From positions 186,001 to 250,000 of the forward strand of contig NZ_JASKMS010000009.1 of NCBI RefSeq assembly GCF_030124145.1: a DNA stretch of 64,000 bases. The letters are read 5' to 3'. This document shows, piece after piece, positions 1 through 9,097 of this stretch (positions are counted from its first letter, which is position 1; every line of letters begins with the position of its first letter). Source of the DNA: Streptomyces sp. 378. Lineage in GTDB: Bacteria; Actinomycetota; Actinomycetes; Streptomycetales; Streptomycetaceae. Below the pieces are notes generated by a model. It worked only from the letters and a program-made list of their open reading frames with translations, had not been told where the DNA came from and ran no database searches. The position numbers and the translations under genes were made by a program.

Positions 1-1418
1 TCCTCGGCCAGGGTGAGGCGGTCCTTGAGGGAGGCCTCCGTCGCGCCACCGACCTCCATGCCGTCCACGTAGACGTTGCCCGCGGGCACCTTGCCGGTGA
101 TGGCGGCGCGACCGTCGACGAGGTCGACGACCACACCGTCCTCGGCGACGACGACCCGCTCGGGATCCACGCCGGTGCGGATGGCGAGGTCGGCGTTGGC
201 CCGCAGGTGACGGAACTCGCCGTGCACGGGCATGACGTTGCGGGGCCGGACGATGTTGTAGCAGTAGACGAGCTCCCCGGCGCTGGCGTGGCCGGAGACG
301 TGCACCTTGGCGTTGCCCTTGTGGACGACGTTGGCGCCCCACCGGGTCAGGCCGTTGATCACCCGGTAGATGGCGTTCTCGTTGCCGGGGATGAGGGAGC
401 TGGCGAGCAGGACGGTGTCGCCCTTGCCGATGCGGATCTGGTGGTCGCGGTTGGCCATCCGCGACAGCGCCGCCATGGGTTCGCCCTGGGAGCCCGTACA
501 CACCAGGGTGATCTTGTGGTCGGGGAGCTTCTCCAGCTCCTTGGTGTTCACGACCAGGCCGGACGGAACCTTGAGATAGCCCAGGTCGCGGGCGATGCCC
601 ATGTTGCGGACCATCGAGCGGCCCACGAAGGCCACCTTGCGGCCGTGCGCGTGGGCGGCGTCCAGGACCTGCTGGATGCGGTGCACGTGGCTGGCGAAGC
701 TGGAGACGATCACCCGCCGCGGCGCCGTGCGCATCACCTGCTCGATCGCGGGGTTCAGCTCGCGTTCGGAGGTGGTGAAGCCGGGAACCTCGGCGTTGGT
801 GGAGTCGGTGAGGAACAGGTCCACGCCCTCCTCGCCGAGCCGGGCGAAGGCACGCAGGTCGGTGATGCGGTCGTCCAGCGGGAACTGGTCCATCTTGAAG
901 TCACCGGTGTGCAGCACCAGCCCGGCCGCGGTACGCAGGGCCACCGCGAGGCTGTCCGGGATGGAGTGGTTGACGGCCACGAACTCGCAGTCGAAGGGAC
1001 CGAATCCCCGCCGGTCGCCCTCGCGTACACGCACCGAGCGGGGCCTGATCCCGTGCTCCTTGAGCTTGGCCTCCAGGAAGGCCAGGGTGAGCTTCGAGCC
1101 GACGACGGGAATGTCCGACCGCTCCCGCAGCAGGTAGGGCACGCCGCCGATGTGGTCTTCGTGGCCGTGGGTGAGGACGATGGCGACGATGTCGTCGAGG
1201 CGGTCCCGGATCGAGGTGAAGTCCGGCAGGATCACGTCCACGCCGGGCTGGTTCTCCTCAGGGAACAGCACACCGCAGTCCACGATCAGCAGTTTGCCCT
1301 GGTGCTCGAAGACGGTCATGTTGCGACCGATCTCGCCGAGGCCGCCGAGGGCGACGACGCGCAAGCCTCCGGCCGGCAGGGGAGGGGCGGGCTTCAAATG
1401 GGGGTGCGGATGACTCAT
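1..1418 (-). CDS. rnj: Ribonuclease J (3' end beyond window)
   Basis: About 472 N-terminal residues of an RNase J-type metallo-beta-lactamase/beta-CASP ribonuclease, a cytoplasmic enzyme of mRNA decay and rRNA maturation. The frame begins at ATG 1418 and is still open at base 1. Seen: the N-terminal GGLGEIGRN block, the zinc-binding motif HGHEDH (residues 84-89), the downstream HTGDFKMDQ and TDSTNAE blocks, the beta-CASP segment around SSFASHVHRIQQ, and the late PVHGEFRHL motif. All are hallmarks of actinobacterial RNase J, which is usually about 560 residues, so roughly 90 residues lie outside. The gene upstream is divergent. The family assignment is secure; only the C-terminus is unseen. 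Confidence 0.97.
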   Translation of the reverse strand, partial: MSHPHPHLKPAPPLPAGGLRVVALGGLGEIGRNMTVFEHQGKLLIVDCGVLFPEENQPGVDVILPDFTSIRDRLDDIVAIVLTHGHEDHIGGVPYLLRERSDIPVVGSKLTLAFLEAKLKEHGIRPRSVRVREGDRRGFGPFDCEFVAVNHSIPDSLAVALRTAAGLVLHTGDFKMDQFPLDDRITDLRAFARLGEEGVDLFLTDSTNAEVPGFTTSERELNPAIEQVMRTAPRRVIVSSFASHVHRIQQVLDAAHAHGRKVAFVGRSMVRNMGIARDLGYLKVPSGLVVNTKELEKLPDHKITLVCTGSQGEPMAALSRMANRDHQIRIGKGDTVLLASSLIPGNENAIYRVINGLTRWGANVVHKGNAKVHVSGHASAGELVYCYNIVRPRNVMPVHGEFRHLRANADLAIRTGVDPERVVVAEDGVVVDLVDGRAAITGKVPAGNVYVDGMEVGGATEASLKDRLTLAE

Positions 1419-1729
1419 ACCCCCCGACGCTACCGGAGGGCCCGCTGGAATGATCCACTGCCTGCCCCGTGACACGGGCTCCCCCGGCGACCTCATGGGT
1501 TCTCGCTCCCGCCCCGCAGCTGTGTCGTGCCGGCCCGGCGGTCCGGCCGGTGGTGGTCGTGATCGCCGTGCGGCCCGTGCCTTCCCCTCGGAGGAAAGGG
1601 CCGGGCCCTGGGCTTCGGCATGCCCGTGGAATAGCCGCGTGGACCCGGCTCGTTGATCATCGGGGCGCCGGTGTGACGCCGGAGCCGAAGAGCTGCACCG
1701 AGAGAAATCGAGAGAAGGGGGCATCCGGC
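1419..1729. other. Divergent intergenic region
   Basis: About 310 bases between the divergent RNase J and NAD(P)-binding genes. Longer open frames cross it on both strands but show no recognisable protein. It should hold the promoters of both flanking genes, but I could not pick out convincing -35/-10 pairs. Confidence 0.5.
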
Positions 1730-2383
1730 GTGGACATCTTCATCATCGGCATCACCGGCGGTATCGGTGGTCTGCTGGCGCAGAGACTGCGCTCCCGGGG
1801 GGACGCCGTCCACGGGCTGGTTCGGCGGGAGGACCAGCGGGCCGAACTCGCAACGCGAGGTGTGGACGCACGAGTCGGCGATCTCTCCGCGATGACCGTG
1901 GACCAACTCGCTGCGGCCTTCGGCGACGTCGACGTGATCGTGTTCAGTGCCGGATCCAATGGCGGCAGCAGGGACGTCACGACGGCGATCGACGGCGAGG
2001 GGGTCGTCAAAGCGATGGAAGCCGCCCGCCTCGCCGGTGTGGAGCGCTTCGTGCTGGTGTCGGTGCTTCCGGAATCATGGCGGGAACGCGACCTGGGCGA
2101 GGAGGTCGAGTACTACTTTGCTGTGAAGAAGGGCGCGGACGTCGCGGTCAGCCGCAGCGATCTGAACTGGCTGATCCTCCGTCCGTCACTCCTTCTCGAC
2201 GGTCCGGGAACCGGCACCGTGTCCCTCGGCCCGGCAGAGCTCCACGGCGAGATCACTCGCGACGATGTCGCCGCCACCCTCGCGGAACTGCTCCACGAAC
2301 CCCGGATCGGCCGACAGATCCTCGAACTCAACGAGGGGTCGACGCCCATTCAGGAGGCGGTCCGAGCGCACGTCCGCTCGTGA
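1730..2383 (+). CDS. NAD(P)-binding Rossmann protein (atypical SDR)
   Basis: A 217-residue Rossmann-fold protein of the NAD(P)H-binding atypical SDR type, similar to YwnB/BVR-B-like reductases. The start chosen is GTG 1730, preceded by a GA-rich ribosome site (AGAGAAGGGGG); the frame is open further upstream but without protein-like sequence. Seen: a glycine-rich dinucleotide motif near the N-terminus (G7, G10, G11, G13), the VIVFSAGS strand-3/4 block, and LVSVLPES followed by a YYFAVKKGAD segment where the SDR lysine lies. It may be a redox-sensing or isomer-reducing enzyme; the substrate cannot be read from sequence. It is divergent from RNase J and convergent with the DeoR remnant. Confidence 0.85.
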   Translation: MDIFIIGITGGIGGLLAQRLRSRGDAVHGLVRREDQRAELATRGVDARVGDLSAMTVDQLAAAFGDVDVIVFSAGSNGGSRDVTTAIDGEGVVKAMEAARLAGVERFVLVSVLPESWRERDLGEEVEYYFAVKKGADVAVSRSDLNWLILRPSLLLDGPGTGTVSLGPAELHGEITRDDVAATLAELLHEPRIGRQILELNEGSTPIQEAVRAHVRS

Positions 2384-2464
2384 CCCGACCGGCGGTCCTC
2401 GCGCAGGTCCCCCTCGTTCGACCTGGTCCCTGGCATGCCGTTCCGCGCAGCGGCGGCAGCCGAC

Positions 2465-3040
2465 TCAGACGATCTTGACAGTGGTGCCGTTGTCTTCGAG
2501 CGCGCCGGTTTCGTCGGCGGGTGCGGTGGTGTCGGTGACGAGGACGTGCACCAGGGCGGAGGGTCCGACGTGGGCGTGGGCGGTGCGGCCCGGTTTGCCG
2601 CCGTCGGCGGCGGCGATGATGCGGCGGGCCGAGGTGATGACCGCCTTCTTCACCGCTGCTTCGTCCAGGTCGTAGGCGGTCACGCCGTCGCCGGCGGTCG
2701 GGCCGCAGCAGCCCAGGACGGCGGTGTCGAGGCGCAGCGCCGACAGGGAGCCGAGGGTGAGAGGCCCGACGAGGGCTCCTTCGCCGGCGCGGGGCCGGCC
2801 TCCGGGGACCAGGAGCGCGGTCGGCTCGGGGGCGTCGCCGAGGAGGCGGATCGCCTGAAGCGACAGGGGCATGACGGTCACCTGGCGACCGTGCAGCAGG
2901 CGCGCGACTTCCAGACAGGTCGTGCCGCTGTCCAGCAGGACGGTTTCGCCCTCGGTGATCAGTGAGGCCACCTCCGCCGCGATCCGGCGCTTCGCATCGA
3001 GGGATTCGCGGGCGCGCAGCGCGAAGGGGGGTTCGTCTCC
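2465..3040 (-). pseudogene. DeoR-family regulator remnant lacking its HTH
   Basis: The readable frame encodes the whole C-terminal effector-binding (DeoRC) domain. It begins with the linker FALRARESLDAKRRIAAEV and continues through EGETVLLDSGTTCLEVA, LLVPGGRPR, a CCGPTAGDG segment and ARRIIAAADGGK. The usual N-terminal winged HTH of 55-75 residues is absent: an in-frame TGA sits at 3041-3043, and none of the other frames upstream reads as an HTH. Translation could only begin at an internal GTG (2971). DeoR proteins sense sugar phosphates and bind DNA through the missing domain, so this copy cannot work as a normal repressor. The domain reading is firm; calling it a pseudogene is inference. 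Confidence 0.75.
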
Positions 3041-3042
3041 TC

Positions 3043-3363
3043 AAAGGAGGAGGGTGCGCGCACCGCCGCACCGCCCGCGCGGCACGGCCGGACCACGCGC
3101 CGCGCGGCTTCCTCCCTCACGGGCACCGGCGGCACCGCGCACGTCCGGGTGAACCATGATCGACTTCCGTGATCGACGGCCGTGTCGCCAGCAGGTTCGG
3201 ACCGAGCGGTGTAGCGTCGATATCCAGCAGTCGTGGTTCCGAAGTCCCGTGCGCCCGTGATCACGATCATGGGCGTTCTTGCTGTTCAGCGCCGCTCCGG
3301 ACCAAGGCGATCACCTCCCGGGCCCGCAGGGTGCGAGCCCGGTCTTCCTCAAAGGAGCAAGCC
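3043..3363. other. Leader region of the cold-shock gene
   Basis: About 320 bases between the DeoR remnant and the cold-shock start. It should carry the csp promoter and a long 5' leader. The word TCCTCAAAGGAG, which contains the csp ribosome site at 3347-3358, also occurs at 3037-3048 just at the broken end of the DeoR frame. No gene is seen. Confidence 0.4.
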
Positions 3364-3567
3364 ATGGCCAAGGGCACCGTCAAGTGGTTCAACAGCGAGA
3401 AGGGATTCGGCTTCATCGAGCAGGAGGGCGGCGGACCTGACGTCTTCGCCCACTACTCCAACATCGCCGCTCAGGGCTTCCGCGAGCTGCAGGAGGGGCA
3501 GAAGGTCGAGTTCGACGTCACGCAGGGCCAGAAGGGGCCGCAGGCGGAGAACATCCGACCGGCATGA
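3364..3567 (+). CDS. csp: Cold-shock protein (CspA family)
   Basis: A complete 67-residue cold-shock domain protein, a single OB fold that binds single-stranded RNA/DNA and melts mRNA structure. Both RNA-binding motifs are present: [12 protein letters not shown] (RNP1-like) and DVFAHYSNI (RNP2-like, with the common Streptomyces YSNI variant). The ATG at 3364 follows AAAGGAG at a normal distance. The longer upstream frame is not needed. A strong hairpin follows eight bases after the stop, so the gene is a single-gene transcript. Streptomyces carry several such paralogues; which one this is cannot be said. Confidence 0.97.
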   Translation: MAKGTVKWFNSEKGFGFIEQEGGGPDVFAHYSNIAAQGFRELQEGQKVEFDVTQGQKGPQAENIRPA

Positions 3568-3574
3568 CACAGGG

Positions 3575-3603
3575 CCCGGCGGGGCCCAGGAGGCCCCGCC
3601 GGG
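3575..3603 (+). terminator. Terminator of the cold-shock gene
   Basis: Perfect 12-bp inverted repeat CCCGGCGGGGCC / GGCCCCGCCGGG with a five-base loop, starting eight bases after the csp stop. There is no T-run, as is usual for GC-rich Streptomyces terminators. Confidence 0.85.
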
Positions 3604-3996
3604 ACACCTACCAGGTGATCACCACCTCGGATCAGGGTCGTGGCGCTCAGACGCCCGACCCTGATCGGCCTTCTTCCCGCTCTCGGCGCTTCATCGCTCT
3701 CCGGACCAGATCGCAAGGACGGTCCCAGGCGCCTCCCGTCCCGCCTCCCGGCCGGTCCGCGAGGGCAACGCCAAAGGCGACGCCAACGGCGGACGACCGC
3801 CCCACGCACCCAAGGAGGGGGTCGCGTACGCCAGTTGGCTGTACGGCGACTGCATCACGAGCGCCCGGCGCGGGCGCTCAGCGCGGCAGGCGAAGGTACC
3901 GCTTGCCGCGCTGTCAGACGCTCGCGTAGCCACCGGGTGACGGGGCCCTCGCGACGCTCGGCGTCCCCTGAGGGCACGGACGGCGCCGCGCCCTTG
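3604..3996. other. Intergenic region, no gene seen
   Basis: About 390 bases between the csp terminator and the 3' end of the NlpC/P60 gene. Open frames here show low-complexity Arg/Pro/Ser translations with no recognisable domain. Confidence 0.5.
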
Positions 3997-4884
3997 TCAC
4001 ACCATCGGCACGGGTGTCGTCGTCCCGCAGTCCGAGACGCCGTCCAGCCACGCCGGCCCCTTGATGTAGATGTTGCTCACCCACGCCCGGTAGTCCGGCA
4101 GGTACGACCACGCGTCGTTGTCGTAGCCCTCGGCGCTGACCATCTCCGCATGGATCTGGCACTGCACCCGGATGGTGGTGGAGTACGGGAAGGCGTACAC
4201 GCGCTCCGCGCCGAGCGAGGGCTTCGCCTTGGTCCACACATCCGTGCCCCAGGTCTGGTGGATGTGACCGGTGACCTGGCCGGTGTTGACGCGGACGGCT
4301 CCGAAGTAGCCGTTCATGCGCACGTCACTGACCATGAGCCGGGTGCCCGACTCCTTCGCCTCGACCATCTTGCCCGCGCCCAGGTAGATGGCGATGTGGT
4401 GCAGGTCCTTCGACGTGCCCCAGGCGAGCAGGTCGCCCGGCAGCAGCGGGGCGAGGCCTTGTGCGGCGGTGAAGCGGGCCGCCGCGCGGTGCGTGTAGTA
4501 CTGCCGGCTGGCGATGCCGTTGAGGATGTCGGAGCCCGTCGCCTTGGCGTAGGCGTGCCGGACCAGGCCGGAGCAGTCGAAACCGAGCCGCTCGGGGTCG
4601 TGCGCACTGTCCGGGTCGGTCGGGTCGACCTGCCCGTAGGTGGCGCCCGGCTGGGAGCCGTGGCCGCCGCCCCACGTGTACCAGGTGCCGGCCGCCACCT
4701 CGGCGCAGGCGGCGGCGATCGCCCGCTCGGCCGCGGGGGAGGCCCCGGGCGCGAGGGCGCCGCACGAAGCGGCGGCCGCCCGTGGCGCGGACGCCGGGCC
4801 GGGCGCGGCGGCGGCCACCGGCGCCCAGAACATCAGGGCCATGAAGGCGATCAGTGTGCGGATCAGACCGGTCCGGCGGACCAT
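3997..4884 (-). CDS. Secreted NlpC/P60-family peptidoglycan hydrolase
   Basis: A 295-residue protein with a Sec signal peptide (two arginines near the start, hydrophobic LIRTLIAFMALMFWAPV, AAA-rich cleavage region near residue 27). The NlpC/P60 cysteine-peptidase core follows: FDCSGLVRHAY with catalytic Cys104, then a PGDLLAWG turn and HHIAIYLG with the catalytic His near residue 163. Such enzymes cleave gamma-D-glutamyl-diaminopimelate or related stem-peptide bonds outside the membrane. A C-terminal extension of about 100 residues is specific to this subgroup; I do not recognise a separate domain in it. ATG 4884 is chosen because it starts the signal peptide. Confidence 0.93.
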   Translation of the reverse strand: MVRRTGLIRTLIAFMALMFWAPVAAAAPGPASAPRAAAASCGALAPGASPAAERAIAAACAEVAAGTWYTWGGGHGSQPGATYGQVDPTDPDSAHDPERLGFDCSGLVRHAYAKATGSDILNGIASRQYYTHRAAARFTAAQGLAPLLPGDLLAWGTSKDLHHIAIYLGAGKMVEAKESGTRLMVSDVRMNGYFGAVRVNTGQVTGHIHQTWGTDVWTKAKPSLGAERVYAFPYSTTIRVQCQIHAEMVSAEGYDNDAWSYLPDYRAWVSNIYIKGPAWLDGVSDCGTTTPVPMV

Positions 4885-5035
4885 GCCAGGACCCCCGTTT
4901 CCTGTAGGCGGTGAGGAAGTGATGGCACAGCAGCCTGCTGGCCGTGCCCCGCACCCGTCGACATCCCGCCCGTCGACTCCCGCCGACGGGCAACGGGAAA
5001 CACCTGGGAAACCCCCTCCGAGCAGGGACGCCGTC

Positions 5036-8000
5036 TCAGTCCCGGCCGTCGCAGGAAGCCCCGTCCGAGAGCGGGACCCCCGGCAGGAGTGCGGCGCGGT
5101 CGCCGGCGCCCAGGTCCGCGCGCACCCGGCAGATCTCCGCCAGCCGCGCCCCGGGGTCGAGGTCCCACAGCCGTACGGTGCCGTCCGTGCTGCTGCTGGC
5201 GACCGTGCGCCCGTCGGGGGCGAAGGTCACGCCCCACACCGCGTTGGTGTGCCCGGTCAACGTCGCCCACAGACGCCGTCCGGCCACGTCCCACAGGCGC
5301 ACCGTACGGTCGTTGCCGCTGCTGGCGAGCGTACGGCCGTCCGGAGCGAAGGCGATGCCCCGCGTGGAGCCGGTGTGCCCGGTCAGGACGGCCCGCGCGC
5401 GGCTGCGGCCCACGTCCCACAGCCGTATGGTGCCGTCGTTGCCGCTGCTGGCCAGGGTCCGCCCGTCCGGGGCGAAGGCGACGCTGCGGACCGCGCCGGT
5501 GTGGCCGTCCAGGGTGCCGAGCGGCCGGCGCGCGGACACGTCCCACAGCCGTACGGCCAGGTCGTCGCCGGCGCTCGCCAGGGTCCGGCCGTCGGGGCTG
5601 AAGGTGACGCCGTTGACGTAGTCCCGGTGGCCGGTCAGTGTTGCCCGCGGCGTGCGTTCGCCCACGTCCCACAGGCGCACCGTGCGGTCGGCACCGGCCG
5701 AGGCCAGGCTCCGGCCGTCGGGCGCGAAGGCGACGGAGAGCACCTGCCCGGTGTGGCCGGTCAGCGTCCTCAGCGAGGAACGGGCGGCCACGTCCCACAG
5801 CCGGATCGTGCCGTCGGAGCCCGCCGACGCCAGAGTTCGCCCGTCGGGTGCGAAGGCCACCGAGAAGACCGTCTCCGTGTGGCCGCGGAGCGTCGCCAGC
5901 AGCCGCCGGCCGCGCACCTCCCACAGACGCACGGTGTGGTCGGCGTCGGCGGTGGCCAGCAGCGACCCGTCGGGGCTGTACCGGGCCTGCCACACCTGTG
6001 TGAACGGACGCGCCGTCAGCACCGGGCCGCCCAGATCCCACAGGACGACGGACCGGTCGAACCCGGCGGTGGCCAGCAGGGCGCCGTCGGAGGTCACAGC
6101 CGCCCCCATGACGTAGTCGGTGTGACCGGCCAGCACGGCGGTCTGCCGGCCGCTGCGGACGTCCCACAGCCGGGTCGTGCCGTCGCCGACCGCACCGATG
6201 ACCGTGGCGCCGTCGGGCGTGTACGTCACGGCGTTGATGTCGTCACTGCTCCCGGACAGCGTCGCGCTGAGCCGGGCACCGCGGACGTCCCACAGCCGTA
6301 CCGTCCGGTCGATGCCGCCGGAGGCCACCTCGCGGCCGTCCGGGGAGAACGCGGCGCCCAGCACCTCGTCGGTGTGCCCCTTCAGCACGGTGAGCTGCCC
6401 CGCCCGGTCGGTGTCCCACAGCCGCACCGTCCGGTCGGTGCCGGCGGAGACCAGGGCCCGGCCGTCCCGGGCGTACCCCAGGGCGTTGACCGTTCCCTCG
6501 TGTCCGGTCAGGGCGGCGGTGACGCGCGGGGCGCGTGCGGTGTCCCACACCTCGATCACCCCGCGCGTCGTCGCGACGGCGAGCCTGCCCCCGCGGGGGT
6601 CGAAGGCCAACGTCCGGGCGCCTTCGGTGCCCTTGCCGAGCACGGCCGTCCGCCGGGCCCCGGCGACGTCCCACAGACTCACGGGACCGTGTGCCGACGT
6701 CGCCGCCAGGAGGCGGCCGTCGGAGCTGAAGGCGATCGAGCGGACCGGACCGCGCACCGCGAACGTGGCGGTCGTACGGTGATCGTGCACCCGGCGCAGC
6801 GTCACCGTCCCGTCGGAACTGGCCGTCGCCAGGGACCGGTTGCCCGGCGCGAAGGCCACCGCGTTGACCGGGCCCCGGTGGCCGCCGAGCCGACCGGAGA
6901 ACGGCTGTGACTGGGTGCTCAGCAGCGCGCCGCGCGCCTCGGTGGTGGCATGGGCCCGGTACGCCTCCCCGGCCAGCAGCATGGAGGCCTCCGGCTGGCC
7001 CTCGGCGAGCGACGCGGACCGTACGGCGAGGGCCTGGGAGCGCGCGACGCGTTCCTGGTCGAGGGCGCTCTCGCGCTGCTGGTAGGCGAGGGCGCCGGCG
7101 GTCAGGGCGAGCCCCAGCAGTACGACGAGGGTGGCCAGCATGGACTGCCGCAGCCGGACCTGTCGTCTGGTCTGTCGCTCCAGGACTTCCCGCTCGGCCA
7201 GGCTCGCCCTGAGGAACGCCTCCTCGCCGGGACTGAGCCGGCTCCACCCGTCCAGCTCGTCGGCCCAGGAACGCACGGTGTTCAGCCGGGTGCCGCGGTA
7301 CAGGGCGGACGGATCGTGGCCTTCGCGCTCCCACTCCGCGGCGGCGTGCGCCAGTTGCTGGTGGAGCAGCAGTCCGGCACGGTCGGCGTGGATCCAGTCG
7401 CGCAGCCGCGGCCAGGCGTGAAGGAGGGCCTCGTGGGTGATCTCGACGGTGTCGCTGTCCATCGTGATGAGCCGGGCCCGTACGAAGGCGTCGAGCGCGG
7501 CGGTCGCACCGTCCGCGTCGGCGAGCTGCTCCATCAACGCCGACCGGCTCATCCGGCGGCGGGTCGCCCGGGCCCCGTCCGCGACGTACACCAGGCGGGA
7601 CAGGACACGGCGGAGCGTCTTCTGCTCGGCCGGATACAGCCGGGCGAAGACGTTCTCCGCGGTGCGGGCGATCGCGCCCTGGATCCCGCCGGCCCGCTCG
7701 TACCCGGCGACGGTCAGCGCGGAGCCCTCACGCCGCTGCCAGGTGGCCAGCAGGGCGTGGGAGACGAGAGGGAGGGCGCCCCAGGGCGTCTCGTCGGCTC
7801 CGGGACGGGTCCCCTGCGCGGCGCCGGGGGCGGTGCCGCCCGGTCCGTCGCGCAGTCCCGCGTCACGCAGCAGCAGGGGCACGAGGCCCGGCTGGAGGGT
7901 CAGCCCGGCGAGTTCCGCCGGGCGCGTGATGGACTCCCGCAGCTCCGCCACGGACATCGGGGGCAGCACGAACAGCCCGTCGGTGCAGACCGGGGCCAGT

Positions 8001-8953
8001 TCGGGCAGTTCCAGACAGTTGCCGGTGAAGTCGGCCCGCATGCCGAGCACCACCACGGCGGGGCCGTGCCCCTTGCCCTCCGGCCTGGACGCCGACAGCG
8101 CGCGGAGCACCCGGACGAAGGAGCGCCGCTCTTCCTCGTCCGCGCACAGCGTGAAGAGTTCCTCGAACTGGTCGACGATCAGCACCGGCCGACGGGGCGG
8201 GGGCCTGCGGTCCCCCGGAGCCGTGGACGGGGCGTCCGTCATGGCGCGTACGGCGTCCAGTACCGCGTCGGGGTTGCGCCGGGCTTCCTCGACGGTGACG
8301 CCGAGGTCACCGCCCACTGCTTTCGCGGTGCGCTCCAGCAGCTCGTCCAGGGGCCGCGAGGTGGGCGTGAACGTCACCACCGGCCACCGGTCGGCGCCCG
8401 GCATCGGGAAGTCGCCGCGCCGCAGCGCGGGCACCAGTCCCGCGTTGAGCAGCGAGGACTTGCCGGCGCCCGAGGGAGCGACCAGCAACAGCGGGCCGCT
8501 GCCCACCCGTTCGAAGACCCGTTCCACCAGGGCGGCCGTCGCGCGTTCCCGGCCGAAGAACCACTCCGCGTCCTGCGGGGTGAACGCCGACAGGCCGCGG
8601 TAGGGACACGCCCCGTCGGACGGGCGCTCGCTGAGCGCGGCCTCGAGGGCGTCCCCGCCGTCGGAGGGCGGTCTCTCCTGGACGAGTCTGAGCAACTCCC
8701 CGTCCGCGCGAAGCACTTGGTCGCAGAGGCGGGCGACGTCGAGGGTCGCCCGCTTCGTCCCGGTCTCGATCTTGCTGAGGTAGCCCTTGCTGTAGTGCGT
8801 CTGCCGTGCCAGATCGGTCAGCGACAGACCGCGTGCCTGTCGCAGTCGTCGCAGTTGTGCGGGGAAGGAGTGCGTGGTCAGCGCGTTCCGGTCCCGCCCG
8901 TTCCGGTGGTCGGTGTCATGCCCGTGCTGCGGGTCTCCCACGGTGTCCCCCAT
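5036..8953 (-). CDS. HTH - STAND NTPase - TM - 14x WD40 protein
   Basis: A 1305-residue multidomain protein. In order: a Cro/XRE-type HTH (about residues 33-90, with LTDLARQTHYSKGYLSKIE); an nSTAND1-like NTPase introduced by CPYRGLSAFTPQDAEWFFGRE, with Walker A APSGAGKSS (159-167) and Walker B VLIVDQFEELF (257-267); a winged-helix/TPR-like connector; one predicted membrane helix near residues 597-620 (MLATLVVLLGLALTAGALAY); and 14 WD40 repeats ending in RLWD-type strands, enough for two seven-blade propellers. STAND proteins are ATP-dependent switches that oligomerise on a signal. Many actinobacterial ones have this HTH-STAND-WD40 layout, with unknown signal. A role in signalling or antiphage defence is inference. 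Confidence 0.93.
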   Translation of the reverse strand: MGDTVGDPQHGHDTDHRNGRDRNALTTHSFPAQLRRLRQARGLSLTDLARQTHYSKGYLSKIETGTKRATLDVARLCDQVLRADGELLRLVQERPPSDGGDALEAALSERPSDGACPYRGLSAFTPQDAEWFFGRERATAALVERVFERVGSGPLLLVAPSGAGKSSLLNAGLVPALRRGDFPMPGADRWPVVTFTPTSRPLDELLERTAKAVGGDLGVTVEEARRNPDAVLDAVRAMTDAPSTAPGDRRPPPRRPVLIVDQFEELFTLCADEEERRSFVRVLRALSASRPEGKGHGPAVVVLGMRADFTGNCLELPELAPVCTDGLFVLPPMSVAELRESITRPAELAGLTLQPGLVPLLLRDAGLRDGPGGTAPGAAQGTRPGADETPWGALPLVSHALLATWQRREGSALTVAGYERAGGIQGAIARTAENVFARLYPAEQKTLRRVLSRLVYVADGARATRRRMSRSALMEQLADADGATAALDAFVRARLITMDSDTVEITHEALLHAWPRLRDWIHADRAGLLLHQQLAHAAAEWEREGHDPSALYRGTRLNTVRSWADELDGWSRLSPGEEAFLRASLAEREVLERQTRRQVRLRQSMLATLVVLLGLALTAGALAYQQRESALDQERVARSQALAVRSASLAEGQPEASMLLAGEAYRAHATTEARGALLSTQSQPFSGRLGGHRGPVNAVAFAPGNRSLATASSDGTVTLRRVHDHRTTATFAVRGPVRSIAFSSDGRLLAATSAHGPVSLWDVAGARRTAVLGKGTEGARTLAFDPRGGRLAVATTRGVIEVWDTARAPRVTAALTGHEGTVNALGYARDGRALVSAGTDRTVRLWDTDRAGQLTVLKGHTDEVLGAAFSPDGREVASGGIDRTVRLWDVRGARLSATLSGSSDDINAVTYTPDGATVIGAVGDGTTRLWDVRSGRQTAVLAGHTDYVMGAAVTSDGALLATAGFDRSVVLWDLGGPVLTARPFTQVWQARYSPDGSLLATADADHTVRLWEVRGRRLLATLRGHTETVFSVAFAPDGRTLASAGSDGTIRLWDVAARSSLRTLTGHTGQVLSVAFAPDGRSLASAGADRTVRLWDVGERTPRATLTGHRDYVNGVTFSPDGRTLASAGDDLAVRLWDVSARRPLGTLDGHTGAVRSVAFAPDGRTLASSGNDGTIRLWDVGRSRARAVLTGHTGSTRGIAFAPDGRTLASSGNDRTVRLWDVAGRRLWATLTGHTNAVWGVTFAPDGRTVASSSTDGTVRLWDLDPGARLAEICRVRADLGAGDRAALLPGVPLSDGASCDGRD

Positions 8954-9040
8954 GGCAGTGCGTCCGTGAGGCGGCGGATGCCCAGGCTACTGCGGGGGCA
9001 CTCAGGGCAGCCAAGCCTTTCCCCGGTGTGGCGAAAACGC

Positions 9041-9076
9041 GAACGTCCGGAACCGGTGGGGCGGTTCCGGACGTTC
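9041..9076 (-). terminator. Terminator of the first I36-like gene
   Basis: Perfect 15-bp inverted repeat with a six-base loop (GAACGTCCGGAACCG / CGGTTCCGGACGTTC), lying just downstream of the gene that ends at 9098. Read on the minus strand it is followed by GCGTTTTCG, a short T-run. The best intrinsic terminator in the window. Confidence 0.9.
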
Positions 9077-9097
9077 TGTGTGGCTCGCGGCGCCGGG

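Noticed and set aside
207..1472. A 421-codon plus-strand frame over the RNase J gene
   Set aside because: Shadow of RNase J, whose catalytic motifs are on the minus strand.
4969..4990. Short hairpin downstream of the STAND gene (CCCGTCG / CGACGGG)
   Set aside because: A seven-base stem with an eight-base loop is too weak in GC-rich DNA to call a terminator.
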